Shown: piece by piece, positions 20,661 through 30,290 of the stretch | Layout: the number at the start of each line of letters is the position of its first letter | How positions within the stretch are numbered: position 1 is the first letter of the stretch | Source: Lodderomyces elongisporus | Taxonomy: Eukaryota; Ascomycota; Pichiomycetes; Serinales; Debaryomycetaceae | DNA length: 64,000 nt | Assembly: GCF_030384665.1 (NCBI RefSeq) | Contig: NC_083674.1 | Coordinates: 744,001 to 808,000 of the forward strand | Direction: 5' to 3' | Program-made: the position numbers and the translations under genes | Notes under the pieces: model-generated | Database searches by the model: none | Told to the model about the DNA's origin: nothing | Seen by the model: only the letters and a program-made list of their open reading frames with translations

Positions 20661-21362
20661 TCACCGAAAGAATTTAATAATGTAGTAAAAAATAACCAAC
20701 ATCGCGACTACACAAAACCAAAAGAGCCACTTATCCTGCTTTGCTCTTTTCTCGACACTTCTAATCGTGCCTCGGCTGACTCCTAAAGTAACCAAACTTT
20801 CCTCAAACTTGGTCTGTAACTTTCTTAATGTTTCGTTTTGTTCCACGATATCTTCAAATGCCTGTTGACCCATTTCTAAGATCCGATCTAGCTGCTCTGA
20901 CCCACGGGCCAACGCTTGGTTCTCATTGTAGAGGCCCTCCCGCTGCAGCATCACTTGCTCCTGCTGCTGCTGTTGTTGAGTTGGGTCATACGGGTTTTCA
21001 CTCGGTGTGGATGTCTGATGTGGTGGTGCCAGTATGTGTCTTCTTCCTAATAGTTCTTGCTTGTTTGTCTCTTGAACTGCAATATCCCTTTGCTTCTTTA
21101 AACTATCAAACTTGGAAACAAAATTTTCTAAATCCTCATTGAATTTTCGTACTCTGCTTTCGTGTTTGGTGTATGCTGCGTCGGTAGTGTTCTTATCAAT
21201 GAGATCAGAGTATTCCCTGATTGTTTTTTTAAACGCCGTGATAGAAGTCGTGATGGCACCTTGAAGCGACAATGGTGATGTAGACAAATTTTTTTCAAAT
21301 GATGTTAAGTCCCGTGTAATTGTTTGTGTTTGCTTTACACCATGATTGTATATCGAATTCAT
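20661..21362 (-). CDS. BOS1: ER-Golgi v-SNARE
   Basis: Bos1 is the Qb-SNARE on ER-derived vesicles that pairs with Sed5, Bet1 and Sec22 for fusion at the cis-Golgi. The product is 233 residues. The N-terminus MNSIYNHGVKQTQTI and the FEKN...LQGAI stretch match the Bos1 N-terminal helices. A low-complexity loop with a short Gln run (about 128-134) precedes the SNARE motif (about 140-205, LARGSEQLDRILEMGQ...). The protein ends in one C-terminal membrane anchor (about 213-231, WLFWFCVVAMLVIFYYII). S. cerevisiae BOS1 has an intron close to its start codon. None is needed here, because the N-terminal coding sequence is continuous. Confidence 0.94.
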   Translation of the reverse strand: MNSIYNHGVKQTQTITRDLTSFEKNLSTSPLSLQGAITTSITAFKKTIREYSDLIDKNTTDAAYTKHESRVRKFNEDLENFVSKFDSLKKQRDIAVQETNKQELLGRRHILAPPHQTSTPSENPYDPTQQQQQQEQVMLQREGLYNENQALARGSEQLDRILEMGQQAFEDIVEQNETLRKLQTKFEESLVTLGVSRGTIRSVEKRAKQDKWLFWFCVVAMLVIFYYIIKFFR

Positions 21363-21841
21363 AATGTTTATAACTTTAGCAAAACTGAGAGGGCAGGTAG
21401 AAATAACAAAAAGATTGATATATATATAAATAAATGAAAGAAAGTGTAAAAATTGTCAAGTTAGCTTGGTTAGCCAGGTTGTATATCAGTAAATTGATGG
21501 TGATGGTACTGGTTGTTCACGTTAAATTTTTTTTGTTTGTTGATTCTTTTTTCCCCCAACCGCGACTTTGTGAGCATAAAGGACGTAGTAAAGGAACATG
21601 TTGAGGGCCAAGCACTCTTGATTGCTACTGTTCTCAATACTACGAGTAGAAACCACAAATGATACTAACTTTGATTTCCACTCTAGATAAGTAGTACCAT
21701 CTTTTCTTAAGCTATGTATCCTATGGTGATCTATTCTACTTCAGTGCACAATTTTTTTTCTACATTTATTTTTTTTTTGAGAAAACAAAAAAAAAAAAGA
21801 AAGTAATATACCGTTCTTGAATCATTCATTTACACTTTCAC
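21363..21841. other. BOS1 promoter and FMP32 3' region
   Basis: This 479 bp spacer lies between two minus-strand genes. Downstream of the FMP32 stop, read on the minus strand, there is TGTAAATG, one base off the Puf3 site TGTAAATA. A and T tracts occur near 21742-21800. No gene is seen. Confidence 0.5.
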
Positions 21842-22471
21842 TTACATCATGAACCTACCAAACGCTAATAACACTGCCAAAGTACCAGTACTTACACCCA
21901 TTAACCATTGCAAAACCTGGGTCTTGACTGATTTGATCTGCATTTGCATATTGGCAATTTCCTCATCAATTCTACTAAATGTATCTTCGATTTTCAATTC
22001 ATTCTGTGAACTTTCTTCACGGATTCTTCCTTTCTCCAAATTCAAGTCCAATCTCACACTGGCTTGATTTTTTGTAATCTCTTCCTTCAACCTGTTTTTC
22101 AAATTTGTCAAATCAGTTCGAAGTTTTTCCTGGTCCTTCTTCAATGTTGTAAATTCGCTTTTATCCATCGTTTGTAGTTCACCTTTAAGCTTGGCAAAGT
22201 CAACTTTCTGCTGGTACGCAATGGACGAAAGTGTTTCTTTAGTAACCAAATTGTTTGTGATGGAATAGATACCATCATTTATAGCACCGTTTACTACTAC
22301 AACAGCAGCTTCTGCTTGTTTTGCGTCAAAGCCTCCTTTCTCCTGTAACGTTTGAACAAACTTTCTTGTATCGAATTTGGTAATGGATGACAAATGTCGT
22401 GTAAAAGTGAGACCAGCAAACACTGGGCAAGTATGGTTGTACATAGCTTTTCGTGTTATTATGTTCATCAT
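21842..22471 (-). CDS. FMP32: Mitochondrial coiled-coil inner-membrane protein (MCUR1/CCDC90 family)
   Basis: This protein of about 209 residues starts at the tandem ATGs at 22471/22468. The frame is open further upstream, but that part has no targeting character. The N-terminus (MNIITRKAMYNHTCPVF...TRHLSS) looks like a mitochondrial presequence. Next comes the DUF1640 head (KFDTRKFVQTLQEKGGFDAKQAEAAV), a long coiled coil (about 100-185) and a C-terminal membrane segment (about 187-207, LQWLMGVSTGTLAVLLAFG). The family includes yeast Fmp32, linked to cytochrome c oxidase and proline metabolism, and human MCUR1, linked to the calcium uniporter. Yeasts of this group lack the uniporter as far as I know, so the role here is open. 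It is transcribed divergently from FMP25. Confidence 0.9.
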   Translation of the reverse strand: MMNIITRKAMYNHTCPVFAGLTFTRHLSSITKFDTRKFVQTLQEKGGFDAKQAEAAVVVVNGAINDGIYSITNNLVTKETLSSIAYQQKVDFAKLKGELQTMDKSEFTTLKKDQEKLRTDLTNLKNRLKEEITKNQASVRLDLNLEKGRIREESSQNELKIEDTFSRIDEEIANMQMQIKSVKTQVLQWLMGVSTGTLAVLLAFGRFMM

Positions 22472-22787
22472 GACTATAATGTGTATACTATGCTGTATAA
22501 GAGAGGAGAAACTGTAATAGCAATTTGATGCTATGAAGAAGAAATGCTTACTTTCAGGACTTCCCAGATTTGATAACGTTTCGAGGCTATTCAAAATCAA
22601 TAATTGCGCTCGCTCCGCCTTTCCATTAATCGCGGGCCAAAGCCAAAAAATGAAGATGAAAATCAAAAAAGTTATTAAAAAAAAATTATTGAAAAAAAAT
22701 ACATATAAAAAAGTTGAACCGCTACATCCCCTTTAAACAACCTGTTCTTCACCTATTGCAAAAGCTCCCCAAGACCTTATATGAAAA
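22472..22787. promoter_or_regulatory. Bidirectional promoter between FMP32 and FMP25
   Basis: Only 316 bp separates two divergently transcribed genes for mitochondrial inner-membrane proteins. The middle is A/T rich with A tracts near 22677-22707. Shared control is a reasonable inference from spacing and function. No specific factor site is obvious. Confidence 0.5.
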
Positions 22788-24923
22788 ATGATTACGCGCC
22801 CAGTAAGGATAGCGCCACTACATCTTCGTGCTCTTTTAAGAAACAGGGTTGTTATCTGTCGATATAACTCTACGAGCAACGACAAATATTCTGACATTGA
22901 AAAGTTTAATAACCAGAAAACAAAGTACAATTATGGTTACAATTTTGATCACTTGGAAGACAAGGTCACAGATTTCAAAAAGGGTGACCACCCTGAAACA
23001 ATAAAAGACCAGGCCAATACCAATGCCAACCAGAGTAAAGTACTTGAAGAAAATGAGAGGTCAAGAAGGATTTCGCCACAAGAAGATGAGATCCTCGATG
23101 TCAATGCCATAATCGAGCAAGACCCCCGCCTTCTCCAACATCGTCCGGGCTCTCCCGAGTATCGTGAGCTACTCCATAAACTTCACCAAGAATTTCTTGC
23201 CAACCAAGGTAAAAAACACAAGAGATATGAATTCAATGAGCGGATCAAAGGTGTGTTTCTTGGACTTGCTGCACTTTTGGGAATTGTTGTTGCACATCAG
23301 ACATTTATGAACTACGGATCTATAAAAAACCGAGTAATGCTGAAATATACATATGGGGATATGAATGATGATGCAGTGGAAGAAAGTTTGCAAAAATCGG
23401 CTCACCAGTCAAATACAAAAGGATCGAAACATTTAGCAGAAAAATTGGAAAAAGAATTGAGTGACAAAAATTTAGCAACAATGCAAAACTCAAGGCAAGT
23501 ACCAGGAGTTTACTATTTCGGCGATAATGTCAAAATACCTATAAGAATACCGGCATTTGATGGAATGTATCTAAAAGATGTACTTGTTGGCAAAGGACAA
23601 ATTGTGGCTGTCACCGATGATGGCAACGTATATGAATGGAAGAAAAACCGTCGTGGATCTGGTGCCGGTGCTGGTTCTAGTACTGGTGCTGGTGCTGGTG
23701 TCGAAAGTGGAAGTGGAAAACTCAATCACATAAAATTACCATCGAAAGTTGAAAAAGTTGTTGGAAGCAATGACTTTCTCTATTTCCTCGCCAACAATGG
23801 AGAAGTTTTGTATACCCCAAGAGCTGATGCCGAAGGTTTCTTGCCAATGTTAAAGAGAAACTGGCTTGGATTGTTGAAAACACATCATTGCAATAAACTA
23901 AATGCGTCAAATATCAAGGACTTGAAAGCAGGTGCCCACCATTTGCTTTTGCTTGACAAATTTGGTCAAGTCTCTGTGGTTAACACATCAAAGAAACCAG
24001 ATAATCGTGGCCAATTTGGTCCTAGCTATTCTCCCTTTGACAATAGAACCATTGCAGTTAATGAAGTGATTGATTTGCCATTGTTGAACAATGAAGTGAT
24101 TACCAGTAGTATTGGTAATGGCAGTGGTGCTACAGCTGTCAATGATATTAGCAACAACAAAGTTCTTTCACCACGAACTTTCACCAACATTGCTAGTGGT
24201 GCAAATTACAACATCGTTGCTGATAAGCAAGGTAATATATGGACGTGGGGTGACAATTCGTTTGGACAATGTGGCGATTCCAATACTACAAAGTATAAGC
24301 CGATTCCAAAGAAAGTGCTTGATAAGGATGATTATAAACGAATCTGTAGAAACACTGTTGCAAAAAAGACTAGGGAAGATCATTTCCAATTGAAAAAAGT
24401 TTTGGCCAGTAATGATACAAGCTATGTGGTTGTTAGCTACGATGATCAAGATATAATTTTGAGTTTTGGAAGTGGTATCAGTGGTCAATTGGGTGGTGGA
24501 AGATATATGCAAGTATGCTCATACCCGGAGATTATGAAATCTTTGACCGGCTTGCAGGAGTTTGATGAAAATATAAACTCTGTTAAGAATATAGGAATTA
24601 AGGACATTTCTGCAGGAAGTAATCATGCATTTATTACGCTTGATAATGCTGGTGAGTGCAAGGATGTGTTTGCTGTAGGTGCAAACGACTTTGGACAACA
24701 CGGTAATGGTAAAAAAGTCAAGAATTGCAAACCGACAAAATTGCCAAGACTTCTCGAGCCCAGCGACGGAACCGACAAATTGAGTCTCGCTAAAGCCATC
24801 AAGGATGTCAATACTCAGAGATTGCAACTATTTGAAAACCACAAGGACGGTCGCAAATCGATTGTCGATCAAGTTATAGTTGCTGGAGATGATGCATCGG
24901 TAATCTATTATAGTAAAAAGTGA
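22788..24923 (+). CDS. FMP25: Mitochondrial inner-membrane RCC1-repeat protein
   Basis: The 711-residue protein starts with a basic presequence (MITRPVRIAPLHLRALLRNRVVICRYNS). It has one membrane segment near residues 152-172 (VFLGLAALLGIVVAHQTF) and then a C-terminal beta-propeller of RCC1-type repeats. Clear blades are VAVTDDGNVYEW, IVADKQGNIWTWGDNSFGQCG, ILSFGSGISGQLGGG and VFAVGANDFGQHGNG. This is the layout of yeast Fmp25, which has been linked to assembly of the cytochrome bc1 complex. A Gly/Ala/Ser insertion (about 286-306) is low complexity and probably a loop. The first ATG is used. A perfect Puf3 site sits 14 bases after the stop codon. Confidence 0.92.
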   Translation: MITRPVRIAPLHLRALLRNRVVICRYNSTSNDKYSDIEKFNNQKTKYNYGYNFDHLEDKVTDFKKGDHPETIKDQANTNANQSKVLEENERSRRISPQEDEILDVNAIIEQDPRLLQHRPGSPEYRELLHKLHQEFLANQGKKHKRYEFNERIKGVFLGLAALLGIVVAHQTFMNYGSIKNRVMLKYTYGDMNDDAVEESLQKSAHQSNTKGSKHLAEKLEKELSDKNLATMQNSRQVPGVYYFGDNVKIPIRIPAFDGMYLKDVLVGKGQIVAVTDDGNVYEWKKNRRGSGAGAGSSTGAGAGVESGSGKLNHIKLPSKVEKVVGSNDFLYFLANNGEVLYTPRADAEGFLPMLKRNWLGLLKTHHCNKLNASNIKDLKAGAHHLLLLDKFGQVSVVNTSKKPDNRGQFGPSYSPFDNRTIAVNEVIDLPLLNNEVITSSIGNGSGATAVNDISNNKVLSPRTFTNIASGANYNIVADKQGNIWTWGDNSFGQCGDSNTTKYKPIPKKVLDKDDYKRICRNTVAKKTREDHFQLKKVLASNDTSYVVVSYDDQDIILSFGSGISGQLGGGRYMQVCSYPEIMKSLTGLQEFDENINSVKNIGIKDISAGSNHAFITLDNAGECKDVFAVGANDFGQHGNGKKVKNCKPTKLPRLLEPSDGTDKLSLAKAIKDVNTQRLQLFENHKDGRKSIVDQVIVAGDDASVIYYSKK

Positions 24924-24936
24924 GAGAAGTGTAGTT

Positions 24937-24944
24937 TGTAAATA
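24937..24944 (+). promoter_or_regulatory. Puf3-type 3'UTR element of FMP25
   Basis: TGTAAATA is the consensus bound by the Pumilio protein Puf3, which controls mRNAs for mitochondrial proteins in yeast. It lies in the right place and strand, within the FMP25 3'UTR. Confidence 0.55.
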
Positions 24945-25184
24945 TATGTATACCTATCTATCTATAATGCACAATTGTATCAAAATTTTGGAAAAAAAAA
25001 ATGAGAATGATGGTAATATTAATAATAACAGGAGAAAATAAAGTCTTAAAGTGGAGGTGGAGGGTAAAAAAAAAAAAGAAAAGAAAAATGAGTAATTCTA
25101 AATCATTCACCGTAAACTCGACTCTCTATAAAGTTCTCTTCCTATTTTTTTTTTTTGTTCTTTTTCTCTCTCTCTTTTTGTTTT

Positions 25185-25943
25185 CTAATTCAATTTGAAA
25201 AGCTCGTTCAAGATCTTGATGGTGTCTGCAGGTGAGTTAACGGCGTGACCAATGGTTCTTGGGTCTTCGTAGATTTCGTAATCATTACCACCCTTGTATG
25301 ACTTGTCACCAAAAAAGTGAATGTTTTTGAAACCTTCGCTTTCAACGTGTTGCAAACAGTAGGTCTTGTCCCAACCAGTTGGGAAGACATCAAAGGAGAT
25401 TTGACCACCAATAGAGTAAGTCAAGCCAAAGTCCTTAAAGTTTTCTCTCAATGCATCAACCAATTTCTCTCTGATATGATGGATTTTGTCAAAAGCTTCG
25501 AAATCGTTTCTTTCTTGAGTTGAAGCATTTCTACCGACAGGGGATACATTGATCATACCGTTTCTAAATTCGATAAAAGTACCTCTTCTGATTGGAATGT
25601 CAATGTCTGACAAATAACGCAAAATAAATTTCACCAACTTGTTGTACTTGTCTTCGCCGAGCCAGTTGATAAATGATTGAGAAGCCAATTGCTTACCCAA
25701 TTTGTAAGCAGTCAATCCATTTTCACTGAAACAGTAGTCAAAGTCATTCAACACATTAGGACCCAACTGTTCAACCTGCTTGGAAAGATCTGAACCACCA
25801 ACAAACCCAATAACGACTTTCGAACGCAACTTCTCAAGTTTTTGTTTCATCTCCTCGGAGATTGTGAGTCTAGCTGGGGTTAAAGTACCGTCAACATCGA
25901 AAAGGACTAAAGTGGATGGATCTTCTTTGCTTGAAAATGACAT
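25185..25943 (-). CDS. PMM1: Phosphomannomutase
   Basis: This enzyme interconverts mannose-6-phosphate and mannose-1-phosphate, supplying GDP-mannose for N-glycans, O-mannosylation and GPI anchors (SEC53 in S. cerevisiae). It has 252 residues, normal for the family. The HAD nucleophile motif DVDGT lies at residues 16-20, with D16 as the phosphate acceptor and D18 as the acid/base. Other family marks are [52 protein letters not shown] and the metal-binding [15 protein letters not shown]. Ordinary codon use and no frame problems. It supplies the donor sugar used by the mannosyltransferase at 49.3-50.6 kb. Confidence 0.97.
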   Translation of the reverse strand: MSFSSKEDPSTLVLFDVDGTLTPARLTISEEMKQKLEKLRSKVVIGFVGGSDLSKQVEQLGPNVLNDFDYCFSENGLTAYKLGKQLASQSFINWLGEDKYNKLVKFILRYLSDIDIPIRRGTFIEFRNGMINVSPVGRNASTQERNDFEAFDKIHHIREKLVDALRENFKDFGLTYSIGGQISFDVFPTGWDKTYCLQHVESEGFKNIHFFGDKSYKGGNDYEIYEDPRTIGHAVNSPADTIKILNELFKLN

Positions 25944-27027
25944 TATGAACAGAATATGTAGCTATGAAACAATACAATTATAAGATTGAATGGACAAAGA
26001 GGAAAGAAGAAGAAGAAGAAGAAGAAAAGAAAAGAAAAAAGAGAGGAAAATAATATGGGTAATTTTTTTGGTACCTTAAAAAAAAAGAATATGGAAAAAC
26101 GAAAAACGAAAAACGAAAAACGAAAAGAACAGATTGTAATAATGTCACTTCGGTGTTTTGTACCAAAAAAAATAAAGAAAAATAAAATAAAATAAAATAA
26201 AAATTTATAATAATAATAAATTTGCAAGGCGGCGTCCACATCTTGATAAAACGTGTCTTTTGCTAATCTATCATTCGCGTCGTGAATAGTGTGTAAAGAG
26301 TACAGAAACATATACAGAGTCAAATAGAGGATTGTATACAAACACGCATCGTTCTAGCCACTTCTCATCCGCACACACAAAACAATCTATACTTTGTCAA
26401 CAAAGTAATAGCACGTGTTACTTTTACTTCAATCTGTCTTTGAAGATGTTGTAGCATCTCTTTAACAAGATTTTTGAACCAAGTTTTAGTCAAATTTTTT
26501 GGTCTGTGTAATTAATACTAGCTCCTTAAAAGTAGTAGAGTAAGAATAAAATAAAAAATTTGAAATGAAAATAAACAGAAAACACAAATGAATGAAAGAG
26601 AAGGTGGAAAAAAAAAAAAAAATTTAGAAAATCGCGTCTCGTCAAATTGGCGAAAGTACATCCCGGTCTAGTTCAAAGACCATTCACTTTGTTTTGTAAA
26701 GGATTTTATGTTTAACAAAGATAAAAAAAAACAGTAGATAGAAAAAGAGTCGAAAAATATACCGACAACTAAGTTTATCAGATACTGGAAACACTTGCTA
26801 ATAACTCTTTCCTTTCATTCGATGTGGATTTATTATCTCGTTTCACAATTACTTTGAAATTAGGAATCTACGCAAAAATACAATTATCCAGTCAAACCAA
26901 AGAAAATGTCAATTATTATACGAAATCTATACATAAAAGGAAAAGAATGAAAAAGAATGAAAAAGAATGAATGAATGAATGAGAAAAAAAAAGAAACGAA
27001 AAAGCTGATTACTAACCTGCTGTAACA
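25944..27027. other. PMM1 promoter region and downstream region of the orphan TM gene
   Basis: A gene-free stretch of 1.08 kb between minus-strand genes. It holds a GAA run near 26008-26024, four tandem GAAAAAC units near 26098-26126, TAAAATAAAA repeats near 26180-26200, a CACGTG at 26413-26418 and GAATGAAAAA/GAAT repeats near 26944-26983. The CACGTG about 470 bp upstream of PMM1 could bind Cbf1 or another bHLH factor. No open frame looks real. Confidence 0.5.
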
Positions 27028-27537
27028 TCAACGATAATGTGGAGGGTCGCCACCATGGTCAAGAGTTTCCCCTGTAAATCCAGAAACAGTTGACGTTTCA
27101 GCAGTGGTGGCTGCGGCTGCGGTTGCGGCTGTGGCTTCCTCTGCACGCTTTAATCTCTTGTGATAATTGTCGATTGATCTTTCCTGTGCTCTAAACACTC
27201 CGTCAAGCATACTCATTGCTGTTTCTTCGTCATAACTGAATCGAACTGCAAAATAATGGAGGTATATAATTATGTAGAAAAGTATTGTTGTGACTGCGTA
27301 CCCCACAAACAGCAATGCCCTTATGATACACCTATGAGAATCCAGTTCTTCGACTATCGCTGTACCTTTCTCCAATGCTGGAGTGTTCTCATTTTCTAGT
27401 TCATCTAAGCGAAATGGATTAGTAGATTGTGTGCGACTGCGTGAGTTTCGAGCTCCTGAATCGATTAGATTGAATTCCGACTCTGGCGATGACAATTCGT
27501 TCCATGGCTCGTTTCCCGTAATATTGTCACCATTCAT
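27028..27537 (-). CDS. Unrecognised single-pass membrane protein, 169 aa
   Basis: I cannot name this protein. A hydrophilic N-terminus (1-70) is rich in Asn, Ser and Glu and includes an NPFRLDEL stretch. One strong membrane segment (about 71-94, IIRALLFVGYAVTTILFYIIIYLHYF) is followed by a charged helix (about 99-132, YDEETAMSMLDGVFRAQERSIDNYHKRLKRAEE). The C-terminus is Ala/Thr-rich and ends in GGDPPHYR. There is no signal peptide, so a type II or tail-proximal topology is possible. A clear start ATG, a structured hydrophobic core and ordinary codons argue for a real gene. It may be specific to the CUG clade. Confidence 0.7.
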   Translation of the reverse strand: MNGDNITGNEPWNELSSPESEFNLIDSGARNSRSRTQSTNPFRLDELENENTPALEKGTAIVEELDSHRCIIRALLFVGYAVTTILFYIIIYLHYFAVRFSYDEETAMSMLDGVFRAQERSIDNYHKRLKRAEEATAATAAAATTAETSTVSGFTGETLDHGGDPPHYR

Positions 27538-28710
27538 TGTGCTTTATGTTTGTTAGCTAGTTTATTTGTTTGTTTGTTTGTCTGTATGTTTGTTTTTTAT
27601 CTTCTGATAATGAACTAGAAGGAGTATATTAGGCTTAAGCGCGAAGGTGAGATATTGGGGGGCGGGAGGGAGTTTGTAGGTGTAGGTTAAAGTGCTGCTA
27701 TTATTGTTGTAAAACTTGTTGTCGGTATGATGCTTATTACTCAACCAATTGAGTTGTGTTGCTGCTTGCTGTTTGGAAACAAGAGGGTCTTGTCAGACCT
27801 GAAGATTGGGGGAAGAAAAAGAATGCTCAAAAATGACGAGAAAATAATAATAAGAAGAAGAAGAAAAAAATTAATATGTATATATATATATATATACAAA
27901 TTCAAAAGAAAAAGTGGCAGGGTTTGACGATACTTGCTTTGATTGTTTGATTTAAATCAATTGAGTCGATCAGGACTTGAGTAAGTGTGTGGATGTATAT
28001 CACTTATAGTTGTGTGTGTGTGTGTGTGTTGTGTCTGTATGTGTATGTTTCTTTATGAAAGTGGATGTGAATGTGTGGGGAAACAACTTATTCATCAATA
28101 CAACCAGAAACGAAAGAATGTTCCTGTCTCCCGTTTGAATACTCGATGCGTAAATTTTTGAAAGAGATATCTGGAGTGCTTGTGGTTACAGTTATGGAAA
28201 AGATGATGATCTATACTATTAGAGATCGGAGTTTGCCAGTGCTATTGTGGCAGATCCTGGGTTGCGAGCATGTGATAAATTAAATACTCTTTAATGATAA
28301 TGTATAAACATTTACAGAATAAATCACTCAACAGAACGTTCGTGACGAGGCCCTGTTACTTGAAAAAATTTATAGCTTGCATCGTCCTTTAACATTACAT
28401 CCTCTTTAGTTCTTCTCGCCCTCCTTGTCCCCTTCGCCCTCTTCGCCTTGGCTCCTCCATTCAAAACAGATTAACTGATAAATCAACTTGTCAAAGTAAC
28501 GAAAATCACAAACCTTTTTGCTACTAAAAAATCACAAATGATTTGTATGGTTTCAGAGACTAATAAACTATTCTACATGTAATAAAGGCATGTTTGCTTT
28601 ACAAATATAGGTTTAATTTTTTTATATTTTTTTCACTTTCTTCTCCAATGTAAGAAAAAGAAGATAAAAAAAAAAGGAATTCTCAAAAGCTACACACTTT
28701 CTCAACACAC
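27538..28710. other. Spacer between the orphan TM gene and RPL10
   Basis: This 1.17 kb region contains TTTG runs near 27564-27590, a TA run near 27878-27895 and a GT run near 28011-28029. A 70-codon open frame at 28071-28283 has no recognisable features and I do not call it. The stretch next to 27537 is the orphan gene's promoter, and the last few hundred bases are the RPL10 3' region. Confidence 0.55.
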
Positions 28711-29373
28711 TTAAGCGTTGTATTGGAAGTATGGGAATTGCTTCAAGTTCTCTTCCAAGTTACCTTTTCTTGACAAGAACTTGACGTAAGCACCATCGTC
28801 CAAAACTTCACCGTTGTTCTTCTTGACAACGTAATCCTCTCTGTTCAATGGTGTGAAACCCCATTTCTTTGAGATAATGATCTTTTGTTGACCTGGGAAC
28901 TTGTATCTAGCTCTTCTCAAACCTTCGATAACAACATCCTTGTTGGAGTCCTTGGTTCTAGCAGACATGATAATTTGACCGATAGAAACTCTAGCAGCCA
29001 AACCATGTGGTTTACCCCAAGCACCTCTCATACCTTGTTGCAATCTATCTGCACCGGCACATGACAACATCTTGTTGATACGCAAAACGTGGAATGGGTG
29101 CACTCTGACTCTCAAGTGGAATGAATCTCTACCAGAGATCTTGGTGATATATTTGTTAGCACAGATACGTGCAGCTTCCAAAGCTTCTGATGACAATTGC
29201 TCCAACTCGTTAGAGACCAAGTGGATACACAATGGGAACTCATCAACTGGAGCCTTCTTTCTACCTAAATCGTAGATTCTGATCTTGGCATCTGGAACAG
29301 CTCTGTTGTATCTAGACTTTGGGTAAGGCTTGTTCTTACAGTATCTGTAACATCTAGCAGGTCTTCTAGCCAT
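28711..29373 (-). CDS. RPL10: 60S ribosomal protein L10 (uL16)
   Basis: uL16 is one of the last proteins added to the 60S subunit and sits by the peptidyl transferase centre. Its loading by Sqt1 and the release of Nmd3 and Tif6 complete subunit maturation. The 220-residue product is near-universal in sequence: [21 protein letters not shown] at the start, the [21 protein letters not shown] core, the P-site loop with [18 protein letters not shown], and RISIGQ-like [14 protein letters not shown]. No intron is needed in the coding part, but the leader has splice-like signals (29379-29778). A CACGTGA lies in the presumed promoter. Confidence 0.98.
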   Translation of the reverse strand: MARRPARCYRYCKNKPYPKSRYNRAVPDAKIRIYDLGRKKAPVDEFPLCIHLVSNELEQLSSEALEAARICANKYITKISGRDSFHLRVRVHPFHVLRINKMLSCAGADRLQQGMRGAWGKPHGLAARVSIGQIIMSARTKDSNKDVVIEGLRRARYKFPGQQKIIISKKWGFTPLNREDYVVKKNNGEVLDDGAYVKFLSRKGNLEENLKQFPYFQYNA

Positions 29374-29378
29374 TTTGT

Positions 29379-29778
29379 CTTGAAAAAAATTGTTAGTATA
29401 CTTGAGTGAAAACTAAGAAAGACAAAAGAATGGAGGAAATGGTGGCAACCAAAAAAGTATTTATAGGAAGAGTGTGAATCAGTGGTACGTGTTTGAAATT
29501 ATTTCCCCAAGTTCGATTACTGTAGCAATGACTATGATGACAAATCAATTTTTTTTTCGTCTACATGCAAGCAATGTCTCATTTGCACATTCTGCAAAGT
29601 AAAAAAAAAAAAATTTTGACTGACTTTATTCCCATATCATGCTGTTGTTTGTAGGCCAGCCTCTTCTTCCCTTTTCCAATCTTTGATTCACAGCCACTCT
29701 TTTCTTGTATTCTCCTCTCTTTTCCGGCTCATTGCGATATCCTTCTTTTGTCTGTAGATGGTTGTTTGGTCAACATAC
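29379..29778 (-). other. Candidate 5'-leader intron of RPL10
   Basis: Read on the minus strand, CAAAG|GTATGT is a perfect yeast donor at 29778-29773 and TACTAAC at 29398-29392 is a perfect branch site. The only acceptor before the ATG is CAAG, an AAG rather than YAG, ending near 29380-29379. The weak acceptor keeps confidence low. Confidence 0.35.
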
Positions 29779-29928
29779 CTTTGTTTGATCTTTGATGTGT
29801 TCAAAAGGACTCTATCAAAGCTTCGTAGGTCACTTTTATTTTTCCAGAGATATTTTGGCTGACTACCTGCGACCAAGGAGCGCACTTTGTGAGAAAAAAT
29901 GTGATTACTAATCTGCCATCCACCATAA

Positions 29929-29936
29929 TCACGTGA
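29929..29936. promoter_or_regulatory. CACGTG (Cbf1-type) site
   Basis: TCACGTGA is a palindromic E-box of the Cbf1 type. In Candida, Cbf1 works with Tbf1 at ribosomal protein promoters, so the position upstream of RPL10 fits. Binding here is inferred. Confidence 0.45.
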
Positions 29937-30290
29937 GATGGGTCTCTAAACCTAATGGAAAAAATATATACGCACCACATCTCATTGCATTGCATTGTAC
30001 TATACTATACAGTACCGCGCCGCAAGACATGGTATGACATGACATGGGATGGCACTGCTAAAATAATATATGTGTAAGCATTAACCTAAGCACAAGCTTG
30101 AGCTCATCGCACTTGATAGCCGATTCAATTATCTTATCAAGAGCCTACATTTGTAACTATATACCAATCGATTTACGAATTACCTATTAATTCATTAAGA
30201 TATAGCGGTACACTACTCAAAATTGAATATACATACAAACATATACATATATATTAATATATTGATCATACGAATTAGTAGAATTGGAAA

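Larger units (their letters stand above)
29374..30290. promoter_or_regulatory. Shared upstream region of RPL10 (-) and BUD20 (+)
   Basis: A 917 bp region lies between two divergent genes. On the minus strand, TATA-like AT-rich sequence near 29957-29965 and a TCACGTGA near 29929-29936 could serve RPL10. Between them and the ATG lie a GTATGT (29778-29773) and a perfect TACTAAC (29398-29392), suggesting an intron in the RPL10 leader. Toward BUD20 there are ACATAC/ACATAT repeats near 30231-30250. Both products act in 60S biogenesis, so shared regulation is plausible. Confidence 0.5.

Noticed and set aside
28071..28283. A 70-codon open frame with a C/D-box-like TGATGA nearby
   Set aside because: No conserved peptide features, and the required D box and terminal stem of a snoRNA cannot be placed.
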